From Aphelenchoides besseyi (taxonomy: Eukaryota > Nematoda > Chromadorea > Rhabditida > Aphelenchoididae): a stretch of 64,000 nucleotides of DNA. The first letter of the stretch is position 1, and each line of letters begins with the position of its first letter. The stretch spans positions 1,922,001-1,986,000 of the forward strand of contig JAMPIQ010000002.1 of the NCBI GenBank assembly GCA_024699855.1. Reading direction: 5' to 3'. The position numbers and the translations under genes were made by a program. A model generated the notes under the pieces. The model saw only the letters and a program-made list of their open reading frames with translations. It ran no database searches and had not been told where the DNA came from. Of this stretch, positions 1 through 10,829 are shown piece after piece.

Positions 1-118
1 TTATAAATTGACTATTTAGTAGAATATAGGCAATGAAAGAACCACTGATTATAAGAACAATACACACGATCAAGTGAAAGAGACGATCATAATTGAAGTT
101 TATTCGCTTATCGAACAT
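1..118 (-). CDS. GT14 (core-2/I-branching) glycosyltransferase, N-terminal fragment cut by the window edge
   Basis: Only the first ~39 codons are inside the window. They encode a short basic N-terminus followed by a hydrophobic signal anchor (residues ~15-35). The sequence matches the first exon of the GT14 gene at 17334-18921, because it lies in the left arm of the large inverted repeat. This is therefore the start of a further GT14 copy running off the left edge on the minus strand. The start is the ATG at 118 by analogy with the copy at 17334. Whether the rest of the gene is intact cannot be seen. Confidence 0.7.
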   Translation of the reverse strand, partial: MFDKRINFNYDRLFHLIVCIVLIISGSFIAYILLNSQFI

Positions 119-587
119 TCTCTTTGAACGTCTGCAAATGTCAAAGTAAATTTGAGTTTGTAACACCCAAGTTGACTTATTGATACTCCTTGTAACGTCG
201 ACTTGGTGATAGAAAGAAACCTAACAACACAAGGGTGTTCAGGAAGACTCCAACTAATCGTAGAAACAACAAGCAAGCTAGAGATGAAATGGTGAGTCTT
301 GTTGATCTTTGCTTCAATTGGAATACCCGCTTCTCGAACAATAGGACGTGAAAACCGATAGTTAGCTGGATGCTCCAAACACCTATGTCCAATAGCTAAT
401 CATTGATCTGACACAGTAAGGCACTCAATTGCACTTGATCAACGAGAAGCAATAAAACGATTAACTTGCTATTTTATATTCAAACTTCGATCATCAGTCT
501 CTACCTGGGATTGACAGATAAAGTCCGCAAACACGGAACAACCTCCTCGTCAATTCGTTCCATGTATTCGATCTTTCCTTCGAATAC

Positions 588-725
588 AACGACGATTGTA
601 GATTGATCGGCGGCATAAACGAACGTAATGAATGTAAATCGGGAGGTTCAGTTCGGAGAGCAATTTCCAGTCGATTATGTTGATCCTCCCAAATAACACA
701 CGACCAAAAAACGGCGTAAACTTGT
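588..725 (+). promoter_or_regulatory. Upstream element B, copy 1 (before GT31 copy A)
   Basis: An octamer-like AATGTAAATC at 631-640 is followed 36 bp later by CCAGTCGATTATGTTGATC (667-685), then AAATAACACACGA. The same order recurs at 13000-13135, 22385-22440 and, reversed, at 16727-16864 and 25985-26105. Each copy lies upstream of a glycosylation-related gene and points toward it. The octamer resembles a POU-type site. A promoter role is inferred from conservation and position. Confidence 0.55.
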
Positions 726-801
726 CAGTTTGATTTCCATTTTGTTCGCATTAGCAATCAGGGTTTTAAATCGTCACAAATTGATATCTTTAGCCGAATC
801 A

Positions 802-2057
802 ATGCCTCATCTACTGAAACGTATTCTTTCGCAATCGAATAGCGATCAACGTTGTTGTTTTCTGAAGAGTTTTGTTCGAATGAAACAAAAACTCTTAATC
901 GGAATCTTCATTCTTTTTCTGTTAACAGGTAAACTACTAGATCTTTAAGTTAAACTTTTCACTTTAGCTACGTCTTTAACATTCTATCGGCTGATTAACC
1001 TTAATGCTGCATTCTCTCGACTTTCACAGACAACCAAGAGCAACCAATGCTCGGAGGTCCCATTACCAATTTTACCACCTGAGATGTTCGGAGAGGCGGT
1101 GAAGTTCGAGATGAAGTTCGCGAACTTCAATTTGACCTACGAAATGAAACAACCCAAATCGAGGTGTGTAACAACATCAGTTTTCTTGTCCTTGTCATCT
1201 CTCGGCCCGATGGATTCTACGCGCGTGAAATGATTCGGAGAACTTGGATGAACGACATTGTAGGTTCCATGATCCCTCATTTAAACGTTGATGTTCAGAA
1301 TAAGCCTTCGGATTATCGTGTTCTATTTATCGTTGGACACAGCGGAGATCCAGCCATTAACAGGCTGCTAGATGAAGAGCAACGGCAATTCGGGGATGTA
1401 ATTCGATACAGTGCTGAAGACACCTATGAACGGCTTTACGTCAAAGTGCATGCTGCTTTCAGTTGGCAACAGAAGTTCTGTCCACAAGCTCGATATCTGT
1501 TGAAAACTGACGATGACACGGCTGTTGATTTGGGTCGAATGAACTACTTTGTTCAAACAGAATTTAACCCACTTCTCAAAGAACATCCGAAAGCCTTCAT
1601 TTGCAATCGATGGGCCGGAAAAAGACCTTTGAGAGATCCGCATAACCCGTGGTAATGAAGTTTACACAGACAATTTCAATGGACTTATAGGTACGTGTCA
1701 ACCAGCGAGTACAATGGAACCGTCTATCCGACCTTCTGTCAAGGTTGTTCCTATTTGACTACAACAGATGCAATTGGAACCCTACTCAATAATACGATAA
1801 ATGTCAAAACAATACATTTGGAAGATGTGCTTTTCACAGGACTTGTGGCTGAAAAGAGCCCGGAAATTTATCATCACAGTTCTGCGGCATTTGGAGAGAA
1901 GGTTAGTTAAGAAGCTGTTTTAGTAACAAAACGCGTATTTCAGAAAATAACCAGCTGCGATAACAACAAAGTTCCTTACATGTGCACTTACATTGGAATT
2001 ACGCCGTGGAAATTGGGGTTGGAGTACAGAGAGCTCAAGAATCTTAAATGCAAATAA
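802..2057 (+). CDS. GT31 beta-1,3-glycosyltransferase, copy A (frameshifted in exon 2)
   Basis: A type II Golgi-type enzyme that should transfer Gal or GlcNAc in beta-1,3 linkage. Exons are about 802-928, 968-1651, 1691-1901 and 1944-2057, with introns of 38-42 bp and GT-AG ends. The start could be the ATG at 802 or at 880; the membrane anchor follows 880. GT31 marks are EMIRRTWMND, LLKTDDDTAVD (the DxD metal site, ~1505) and HLEDVLFTG. The copy has one A fewer than copy B near 1158, which shifts the frame ahead of the catalytic domain, whereas exons 3 and 4 are open here. It is either a pseudogene or an assembly indel. Acceptor specificity cannot be read from the sequence. Confidence 0.85.
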
Positions 2058-2569
2058 ACCACAATTGATTTCCTTTATACGAGTATTTCCGTTAGTTGTC
2101 AGATCGCAGTTAGTGTTCGATATAAATCTAAACGCTCGACATCTATGGGTCAGGGCTTTCAAAGATTGTTTGTAATTGATCTATAATCAAGAAGAATACA
2201 CTTGTACTTTCTTCTTATAGCAAATATGATGAGTTGTTACAGTCTGACGATTTTCATCCGCTTCGCTTTCCCAGCGAGAGCGAATCCGAAATGGACGGTC
2301 GGCTCATCGTTGTTTACATCTAACAGCGCCGGCAATAAACGCTTCTTTAATTTGTGACTACGGTCGCGAACCGTACAAAAGCAACAATTTCGTCGGCTTG
2401 TGTACGAATATGAAATCATCTTCATTTAAGTTGTTGGGAAGAATTGTAATAAGAAGCTAGAGATTGAGATCCAAAACTCTAGTAAGAATAATAAACCTTA
2501 GCTGGATATAAAAACACTATTCATTGATCGACTACAGTTAGGAAACGATATGTTAACAACTACCAATGA

Positions 2570-3922
2570 TTATATTCCTGCTTCTTTTGAGTGAATTTGA
2601 AGGATTTTTTGAAGCCGTTGCAAATGCTCATTGTAGCTCTTGTGTCCGGCTTTCAATACCCGTTTCTGGATTTCCGTATTGTTTCCGTAGAATTCTGGTT
2701 TGTAAGCGAAGTTCAAATGCACTGTTGATGGATCTTTACAATACGTGGGATTGAAATCTTCCGCCGTGAACATGCTCTTCCACTCGCCGTTTCGTTTGCT
2801 AAACTTTAGTAACGAAGAGCACGGTTATCCGACTAACTATTCTTTCCATCCATGAAACATGAAATCATCGTCTGACCACTTGGAATCAGTTAGCCAGCCA
2901 TCACGAGACCAATAGCCGCGACCAAACGATAACTGACGTACAGTTCCGTTTGGTGCTCTAAACCATTCAGCGGAACCGAGGAGCTCCCGAGCACAAGATT
3001 CGTAATTGAAGAGATCATCGTAGTTGCTAAACAATGTCTTTATGGTCATTGAAGTTCTTCACTTACTGAGAGTTGTGCCAAATCTTCGTGCACTCCTGAC
3101 GTCTTCTCGGTGCACAACTGGGACAGAAGAAATCGAGAAAAACTTGCTATAATGGTAAGTAAAAACTGATCAAGCTAGTAACCCACATGAACAGCGCCGT
3201 TGTCTGTTCCGTGTAAGGTACCAGGAATAACTTTATGCTCATAATCCGCCCAATGTCTTAGAATGGACTGAGAAAACTTTGTGTTCCTGACTAAATACGC
3301 GCCACTAGTAATCTCGTAATTGTACAATCGATTGTAAAAAACCAAATCGGCATCGGGATGAGTGTACTCTTCAATAAGATGGTTTGGATTCACGACTCCA
3401 ATATCTGCGTCCAAGAATGCAAACCATTCAATTTTCGGGTGTTCTTCCATTAACATGGCCATCACACAATGCCTTTGGAACATGAACTAAAGAGATGGTG
3501 TGAACTGAAAACCCTGAACTCACGTCTTTTCCCGGACATGCTTTCACGTACTGGGGACTTTGTTCCAAACTCACTTCCAGCATTGTATAGTTAAAAGCCT
3601 GAGCATAACATCGCAAAGTAGCTTGTGGCAAGAAGTATTCCTTAGCGTTATTGCTGTTTGCAACAATCACTACTATAGCAATTTCTTTGCGTTCTAAATG
3701 TCATTTGATAGTGTGGCCATAAAGACACTCACTTTCCGAAGTCCTCTTCACTGTTAATGGAAAGAAGAGAGTTGATTTCGTTGTATTACTTTCTAGATTA
3801 GACAATAGATTTTTTTTTTTATTAAGCTGCAAAAAATTGAGTTTTTGTGTTATGGGATGTAGTAAAACAAAATAGAATGTTACAAAAGCACAAAATCCAA
3901 GTCCAATTATTACTCTGTTCAT
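2570..3922 (-). CDS. DUF273 family (nematode GT-A-like) protein, copy A
   Basis: This belongs to DUF273, a nematode family of putative Golgi glycosyltransferases without an assigned substrate. The first exon from ATG 3922 has a signal anchor (residues ~5-25) and a stem, then LFFPLTVKRTSE. Later exons carry WFAFLDADIGVVNP (DxD-like), VFYNRLYNYEITSGAYL, TLHGTDNGAVH and WSDDDFMFHGW. From LFFPLTV onward it is nearly identical to copy B at 13395-14897, but the anchor and stem upstream are entirely different. The last exon ends differently because of an A6/A7 run near 2608. It is convergent with GT31 copy A. Upstream lies element A (4155-4335). Confidence 0.85.
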
Positions 3923-4154
3923 TTGCTAACACGACAACAAAACTGTATTTGGCTAAAGAAATATTTTTATTATTGGTCAAAATAAATAAACAGCAAAAAC
4001 GCGGTATAAAATGAGCGTCATGTCTATTCTAAGACTGAAATTAAGACGTCGTGCTATTAGATATTCATGTCTGAAATATCTATATTTACACATCGATTCT
4101 GGAGGCGTAGATTGCAATTGTAAACCGCATAGCGTAGGACATGGGCAGTATGTC

Positions 4155-4335
4155 GGCATCTTTCTTCAAACAATTTTCTGAGTTCGACAGAATAATAAAC
4201 TTGTTGGTTTTCGATTTCTACTTATAATCACAGGATGGTCATCAGTTGAACGAAATCGGCGATTTTATCGTTAGCGAATTTGTTACTTGCGCAGTGACAA
4301 CTTATTTGGTCAGTTGACCGAATAACCCGATTAAG
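4155..4335 (-). promoter_or_regulatory. Upstream element A, copy 1 (before DUF273 copy A)
   Basis: A ~180-bp block, read on the minus strand, contains a direct GATAAAATCGCCGATTT core, GATGACCATCCTGTG, TTATAAGTAGAAATCGAAAA and a gene-proximal AAGTTTATTA. It recurs at 29335-29515 before GT10 B and at 50087-50330. The order and spacing are well conserved while the flanks are not. The TATAAG-like box near the gene-proximal end suggests a core promoter. Function is inferred. Confidence 0.5.
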
Positions 4336-6701
4336 AAAGCCACTTTAACCCTACGTACTTCAACCGTATATTTTCTAGCTACAAGCAATGATAAACGGTC
4401 TCATCTATTGGTTTGTCTTTGCATATAAGTAGCTTATCTTATTAGTATTCATTTCCTAAGGTATAACACCTATACTAAATGTGCATTAAAAACATTCTTG
4501 AATAGAAGCAATTTAACTTACTATTTGATAACTTATACTCACACAGAAACGTAGTTACACAAAATTTTGTGCTATTATATCATTATCGGATAACGTTGCG
4601 CTAGGTTAATCTTGCATGCAACTGTTCTTACACAGAACATCGAGTACGCTGCCGCTGCTCATAACGTTTAATCGTGTCAAACGATTTCATCCAATAACTG
4701 TTGTTTTGCTTCTTCCTGTTGATGTTCCATAGCGCCAACGAATATACAAATGTTTTGATGTATAGCAAAATGATGCGTTATGACTTAGTTCATGAAAAAA
4801 TAACGTTTATCTTACAGACTGCGTGCTTTCCAATCTCTTGATTTTGGAATCTTGTGCAACGCCAATTTATATTATAGTTTGTTAGCATCAAAGCTTGAAA
4901 TGACACATTTTTTCATCACAATGCTATCAACGATCATTTAGCGGTTTTACGGATGCTTTGATCAATGCATCGAATTTTAAAGTTACTGTCTCCTTTACAC
5001 AAAACTTGAATCGAGCGATCTAATGATGCGGTTTATTAGAGTAACATGATGAACAACAATTGAAGTTGGAAAGGAACCCGATCTCTTTGTAGCGAGTGGA
5101 GTTGAGGAGTGATTCAGGACACAACCTTTCTACGGTCAGCCGCCAAGTGGGCGGGGCATTCTTTAAACAACTTTTCTACGGATCGATAGATTCGTACAGA
5201 ATTCTAAAGTAATAAATGCACTTCAGCTTGTTTGTAATAATCGATAACTTCGTCTTGTATCCAATATAAATCCTTATTCAATGTGCAGATGTTACTAACT
5301 AGCTAGCGTTTTCCCAAACAGTTCATTGAATAAACGAAATCTTCTGTTAGTTTTTTGTTCCAACAAAACATTGATAGCCAATTACTTTAAGTAAAAGCTT
5401 GAATCTGTATTTTTGCTCGAGATCTTGTAAGGAGCGATTACATCAAAACGATAATTAGACCTTCAAAAAGCGATGAAAACCTTCAAGCATCCAAAGAGTA
5501 CAAGTAAATCTAATTCAAATTCTTTTGCAATCCTTGTCGCGACCAGCGAAATTCAAAATCCGAAAATCAACGGACCAAGGAAGACGCGGCAGAGCAAATC
5601 GGACAAATTGCATTGCCATTTAAAATCTATTTGCTAACAGCATCTTTAATCGATTCGCACCCTTTCTATTGCTTTTCTAAAATTCTCCGCCTCCTTTTCC
5701 TCGTAGAGATTTTCGTATTTAAATCCACGTAAAGTCAAGATAAATCAGTTTTTACCCAAAAATTTAACGTTTGGTCCTCACAATCTTTGTCGCAATTCGG
5801 ATAAGAGACCTTGAAATTTCCATGTGCAGAATAACGCCAACATACAATCTTCACGACTGCAGCAGAATACCGTAGAATTGTTAAACTGAGTTCTTTCCAA
5901 ACTTATTGGTTTTAACGCCAATGTAAGCAGGCAATCACTTGAACAAAATAGTAGAATTTGTGCTTTTGATGATAAGTTAACAAAACTAAGTTGACATATG
6001 TAGAAACCTTGTAGTTATTACATCCAAATGGAACAGTCCAATATGTTAGCTTCTCTTGTATTCAATTACACTCAAATGATCTTCAAATTTTGAGAACGTT
6101 TTGTTAGCATGAAAACAAGGATCTGTGAACAATCTGACGAAGTACAATAGGGCTTAAAATCACTTGCTGTCTAATTACACTTTTAATTGCAACTTGAGTG
6201 ACTTTCAAGTATACCATGTTGCTGTTTTGATATTCTGTTTTAAGCGCAAGATGCAGATTTCGGTTTTTCAAAAGTGATCACTTGGACGAACCGACGAAGA
6301 TTTGGCCAACCCTAAAAAGCGGTTATCAATTGCTTGTAACAACGTCGGTTTGCTAATCGGTTGCAATGCGTTTGAACGTTTCTATCCTTTAAAAAAGTTT
6401 GTTCACCTTCTATATCGAATTACTGTCACGACCGGAACCAAACGGTCGTGTGAACTCAAGCAGAACGCCAAATCCGTTTCAAACCAATCGCCCCAAAATC
6501 GCCTCACGAACCAAAAACACACCCCACCAAGCACTTCTCCAACTCACGGCTCATCAGAGCTCGATCTTGTTCCCTCAGTTCACCATCAATAAACAGTTGT
6601 GCACCTTTCACTCGTCTATCTAACGATCGCTGTCGAGAACCCGAGTTCCGACATTACTGAACAGCCGATTGATTAGGGAATATCCAACTGCCACCTATCT
6701 A
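4336..6701. other. Intergenic DNA without a recognised gene
   Basis: AT-rich sequence with no coding stretch that I can support on either strand. The part at 6300-6640 holds open frames without homology, a small perfect inverted repeat (CACGACCG, 6427-6434 and 6443-6450) and an AATAAA. Those could be a retroelement end, but no partner repeat is visible. Confidence 0.5.
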
Positions 6702-6920
6702 CAGGGTGTCCCGGCCGAAATTAATGATTTGAAACGCGCCGCAAAATTCGAGTTCTTAACCAATTTTGATGCGGTTTTTTGTAATTGATAGGAAATTTAT
6801 GGAAATTTTGTTTCCTTTCAAAAGATTTCCAGAATTTCATTCAGAATCATGAGAAATCTTCATTTTGGTGAAGTGTTCGGTTTTGAGCGGAAAAAACCGC
6901 GTGCAAATGCGCTGCGTGCG
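6702..6920 (+). repeat. Left terminal inverted repeat of the composite transposon
   Basis: Matches 10579-10797 in reverse complement over 219 bp. It starts directly after the TA at 6700-6701. Confidence 0.9.
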
Positions 6921-6946
6921 GTCTCTCTCCACTGCGCTTAACAAAA

Positions 6947-7380
6947 ATGTCTTGGTCACCAGCTGAGAAAGCGTTCTGCGTGATCGAGTACGGCAAGTCA
7001 AACAGTCCGATTTCCGTTCAACGTGCCTTCCGTCGACACTTCAATCTTCCTCCACGTGCTCCCGTTCCGAATGCCGCGAATTTCTCGACTTGGTTCGACA
7101 ACTTTCTGCGACGAGGCGATCTCCACAAGAGACGTGGAGTTAGGGAAAGGTTGAGAATTGCGTCTGATTTTCAATTCGTTTTTTTAAAGAACGGCCAGAA
7201 CTCCGGAAGTGATGGCGGAAATTTTCCGTTTGATTCGTGAGGACCCAAAACAATCAGTTCGCGCGCTTGCAAATCTTGAGGGAGTGCCATCAAAATCGAC
7301 CGTTCGATGGAAGAGTAAGCCCACGAACTCCAAAAAGTCATCCAAAAAGACGGAAGATCTGTTGAGATTTGAACGATAAA
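6947..7380 (+). pseudogene. Mariner-like transposase remnant, N-terminal DNA-binding part only
   Basis: From ATG 6947 the frame encodes a DUF4817-type helix-turn-helix (AEKAFCVIEYGKSNSPISVQ, then AFRRHFNL). After a probable short intron (about 7139-7187) it reads TPEVMAEIFRLIREDPKQSV, the second winged-helix segment common in mariner and Tc3 transposases. The coding signal then dissolves, and no DDD/DDE catalytic region follows before the tandem repeats at 7781. It lies just inside the left TIR, in the normal transposase position, so it was probably the original transposase of this element. Confidence 0.7.
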
Positions 7381-7780
7381 CACTTGAAAATCAGTCAAAG
7401 GTCTTTTCTGAAAAGTGGAGAGAGAGACCGCACGCACTCCATCAGAAAACAGTGCAAATTTGTTAAATTTCACCGCTCAGCAAGTGGTCAAGAAAAATCG
7501 AAAATGAAAAATTATTGGGTCAAATTTCTCTTCTTCGACCAAGAGCAATTGTCGCCATATCTTTGCAAAAATCTCGATTAATACGCGGTTATACGCAAAA
7601 ATAAACATTGCCAATCGAAAGAGCAGTCTTGACTTCATATAGACGCCAACAAACAGCACAAAAATCGGCCCATTTGTTGCCGCTTTTTCGCCGTCGAATG
7701 TCGACCACCCTGCTTTTTTGGAGGAGGGCGATTACGTTTTAAGGCCGTAGCTAATGTTCACGGCATCGCGACAACTTTTA

Positions 7781-8300
7781 AGCCAGTAACCTTTGTTTGC
7801 CTATAAATTCTTGACATTTTAATCCTTTTGATGTCGTTTTTACGTTAGTTTAAAAGGTACTTATGCTTGATCAAAGGTGACCAAATCGACAAATTTTTGA
7901 GTTTTTTGACCTTTGATGGCACATATTAATTTTTTAAAAAACTTTCAAGATTTTTGAGCCAGTAACCTTTGTGCACAAGAGTCTTAACTACATTTTAGTT
8001 TTTGTTATATTGAATTCCATTCATTTTGAAGGGTACTTATGCTTACTCAAAGAGAGACAAGTCGACAAATTTTTGAGTTTTTTGATGTTTGATTGCTCAC
8101 ACTCTTTTTCAATCAATTTTCTAGAATATTTGATCTAGTAACTTTTGTTCGTCGATAATTTCTCCATATTTTGACCTTTGTTTGATTCGATTTTGTTGAT
8201 TTTGAAGTGTACTTATTCGCATACAAACAAGGGTTGCTCAGCCAATTTTTGTCGATTTCAGTTGAAATTACATTTTCGTTCTTTTAAATTGTAAAGATGG
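7781..8300 (+). repeat. Three degenerate tandem repeats of ~176 bp
   Basis: The phrase AGCCAGTAACCTTTG or its variant starts near 7781, 7957 and 8133, exactly 176 bp apart. Each time it is followed by a region resembling GGTACTTATGCTTG and GACAAATTTTTGAGTTTTTT. The units have diverged. They sit directly upstream of the 8297 gene and may be its promoter or subterminal binding repeats. Confidence 0.75.
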
Positions 8301-10395
8301 GAAGAACTAAACGTCAATATAGTGGAAGACAAAATAGATTAATGAGATCTGATGTGCGATCAGTTGGAGAACAAGCATCAATGGTTGAACATCATGAAGA
8401 AACACCGGTTTGTATACTAAACATTTTGGATAATTTTAAAGCAATAATTGAAGATGGAAATTGATCAACCAATAATTCCCATTCTTGTTCGACAACCTGA
8501 ATTTGTTAATATACAATTTCCAACTAGTTCTGCACGCGATGAGCGAGCCATTCGTCGAAGCGTTGCTCGAATGGAACGTGAAAATCGACAACAAGAAGAT
8601 GAAGCTTGTGAATTTGTAGTTTATTTTTTATTAAACCTTCCTTTAGATTTCGGCTAATATTTTGGAACTACAGCAGCGTGTAAGTGAACTTGAATTTGAG
8701 TTGGAAGATCGCCTGCGCGAACTTCGTGACGCAGAAACCGCAAGTCAGCAATTAGGACAAGTAAACGATCAACTACGCCAAGAACTTAGCCAATCGCAAG
8801 AACGTGGATCTCATACTCGTCGTCAACTTCGAGCTGCCCAAAGAGTTCCGTATAAAACTGTGACTCAACTTACGACTCCTAATGAAAAGAAGAGACGTCT
8901 AAATGCCGTTCAAAAAACTCTTGGTTGTGATTACCGAATCGTCAAAATAACTGATTGTCCAAAACTTGAAGTTAATGATTGTTTAATTCTTCGTCGCTTT
9001 TTGCGTTTGACAAGAAGACAATACGACCTTGTGGCAAAAAACTCAGATTGGCCTTCGTTTTCACAACTCGAATACGCCGAGAAGAAGTTTGTAGCTGAAT
9101 GCGGTGGATTTTGGACCGAAGAATATGAAACCGGGAAACTGATGTCTTGGATGCAACAACCTGAAATTGTCTTTGCTAAAGTCATTGAGTCTATCAAGAA
9201 AAATTGGTCGGCATTAACAACAAAGTTTACTGTCGTCGTTTCGGCCGATAAAGGTGGAGATTTCAACAAGTTAGGATTCTACATTCCTACTCAAGTTCAA
9301 CGACCACAATCAACGAATAATTATGTTCTGGTAGCAGCTTTTGAAGGCGACGAAAAATTTGAATTGTTTAAACGAGCCGGAAGAATTTTCTTCAATTTTA
9401 TCAACAACATCGCTGCTAATCCCAAATACAAGGTGGACGAACGTGAAATGGATGTCGAAATACTTTTCGTCGGAGACATGAAAGTTATTTCAATTTTTTT
9501 CGATGTTCCATCTCCTCTATCAACAGAGTTTTGTCCTCTATGTCACGTTGGATTACGGACTCATCGTTCTACAGGAGCTGTGAGAGGATTTGAACGAGAA
9601 CGAGGAGAAAATGCTCTTTTAAAAATTCCGATGAAAAACGTCGTAACTCCACCGCTTCATGTATTCCAAGGACTAGTCAATACGGTAGTTCGTCAATGGA
9701 CAAAAGAAACTCGCTTCCAATGGTTTCGTCGCGCTGGTGTTCCTAGTAGTTGGCAACAATCATCTTTATTAACTGGACGAGATGCTTCTACTTTCGTAAA
9801 ATTTATCAACGACAATACAACGGAAAAAGATGCAGTTCCACAACGAGCACTGATACTTTCCCTTCATAGATTTGGTTCATGGACATCAGCGATTGAATTT
9901 AATTTTGACGATCAAAGGCTGCAAAATCAATTGAAAAAAGACATTGAAGATTTGTCTTCCAGTTTTCGAAGCCTGATGCCATCTAACATCCGTCCACCAA
10001 AGCTGCACATGGCCGAAAAGCATGTTGTAAATCAACTGATTGAACGCAAAACTTGGGGTCGACATGGCGAACAATGTGAGTTTCAAATTTTGTTCAATTG
10101 ATTGCTCATCAAATTTTTAAATTTAGCTACTGAATCGATGCATCGCATCGGCAACATAGCTCAGCAGCACTGTATTGGAATCAACAAACAAAAAGCGTTA
10201 AATTTCTTTATGAAAACGCACTTGATTCTTGCGACTGCAGATTTGGATCAATTGGAGACGAAAAAACCTTTACGATCAAGAAATGAAGCCGGAACCTCAA
10301 CCAGTCAACAGCAAGATCCTGTGAGTGACGACGAGTTCATGGAAGTTTTGGACCCGTATGAAGAGCCCGGAGATTACCTTTCGATAATTATTTAA
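8297..10395 (+). CDS. Transposase-like protein of an unnamed DDE family (DKGG...GDMK...CPLC...PPLH...GEQSTESMH)
   Basis: Four exons (8297-8407, 8454-8615, 8647-10075, 10127-10395) join in phase to give about 656 residues. The N-terminus is basic. A coiled coil rich in Glu and Gln follows (about residues 95-140), then a globular domain with SADKGGDFNK, FVGDMKV, a CPLC/H zinc-knuckle-like motif, TPPLHVFQGLVN and finally GEQSTESMH across the last intron. The acidic residues in DKGG, GDMK and GEQ..ES look like an RNase-H-fold DDE triad, and the pattern recalls a widespread uncharacterised family in nematodes and cnidarians. The gene is intact, unlike the mariner remnant beside it. DNA transposase activity is inferred; I cannot name the superfamily. 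Confidence 0.65.
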
Positions 10396-10578
10396 CATTT
10401 CATATTTTCGATTAACAAATAAATTTTTCAGACTTAAGATTGTGATCGTTTATCGTAGACAGAAGGCCGAATTCCACTAACCAAAAGAACTCGTGCATTT
10501 TCCGATTAAATTTTCTCTCATTTTTATTTTGTTCAAAAATTTTTGGAGCGGTGAAATTTGACGGTTTATGATGGAGTG

Positions 10579-10797
10579 CGCACGCAGCGCATTTGCACGC
10601 GGTTTTTTCCGCTCAAAACCGAACACTTCACCAAAATGAAGATTTCTCATGATTCTGAATGAAATTCTGGAAATCTTTTGAAAGGAAACAAAATTTCCAT
10701 AAATTTCCTATCAATTACAAAAAACCGCATCAAAATTGGTTAAGAACTCGAATTTTGCGGCGCGTTTCAAATCATTAATTTCGGCCGGGACACCCTG
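10579..10797 (-). repeat. Right terminal inverted repeat of the composite transposon
   Basis: Reverse complement of 6702-6920. It ends CACCCTG before TA at 10798-10799. Inside it, 10547-10578 also resembles 7433-7470 in reverse orientation, so parts of the old mariner interior survive at both ends. Confidence 0.9.
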
Positions 10798-10829
10798 TAT
10801 TGGATAGAAACTTGAAAGGATTGTACAGT

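Larger units (their letters stand above)
1..3773. repeat. Left arm of a large inverted duplication
   Basis: This segment is the reverse complement of 13677-17451, with coordinate sums staying between 17449 and 17452. The differences noticed are almost all one- or two-base indels, often in homopolymers (for example near 1158, 1806, 1971 and 2608). The inner edge at 3773 falls inside the first coding exon of the DUF273 gene. The arm probably continues past the left edge of the window. It contains a GT14 start, GT31 copy A and DUF273 copy A. Confidence 0.92.
6702..10797. mobile_element. TIR-flanked composite DNA transposon (mariner-like ends, TA target duplication)
   Basis: Terminal inverted repeats of about 219 bp (6702-6920 and 10579-10797) begin CAGGGTGTCCCGGCC and are nearly identical. 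Both ends are flanked by TA (6700-6701 and 10798-10799), as in Tc1/mariner insertions. Inside, the left part keeps a DUF4817 helix-turn-helix region but no DDE domain that I can find. The right part holds an intact-looking 656-residue gene of a different transposase-like family. The element has therefore lost its own catalytic domain and carries, or was invaded by, another gene. Confidence 0.85.

Noticed and set aside
2237..2425. Minus-strand frame (with a mirror at 15025-15213) and an opposite plus-strand frame ending near 2332
   Set aside because: Both copies are the same DNA in the inverted arms, so conservation is not independent. There is no recognisable domain, and the GT31 gene already ends at 2057.
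3977..4159. 60-codon open frame on the minus strand beginning MPTYCPCP
   Set aside because: The start lies in DNA shared with 50281, where the matching frame stops after about 14 codons. No domain is present and the frame is not conserved, so I treated the region as part of upstream element A.
6302..6623. Open frames of 74-96 codons, possibly an LTR-like end with AATAAA
   Set aside because: No ATG start, no domain, and no second LTR or primer-binding site seen.
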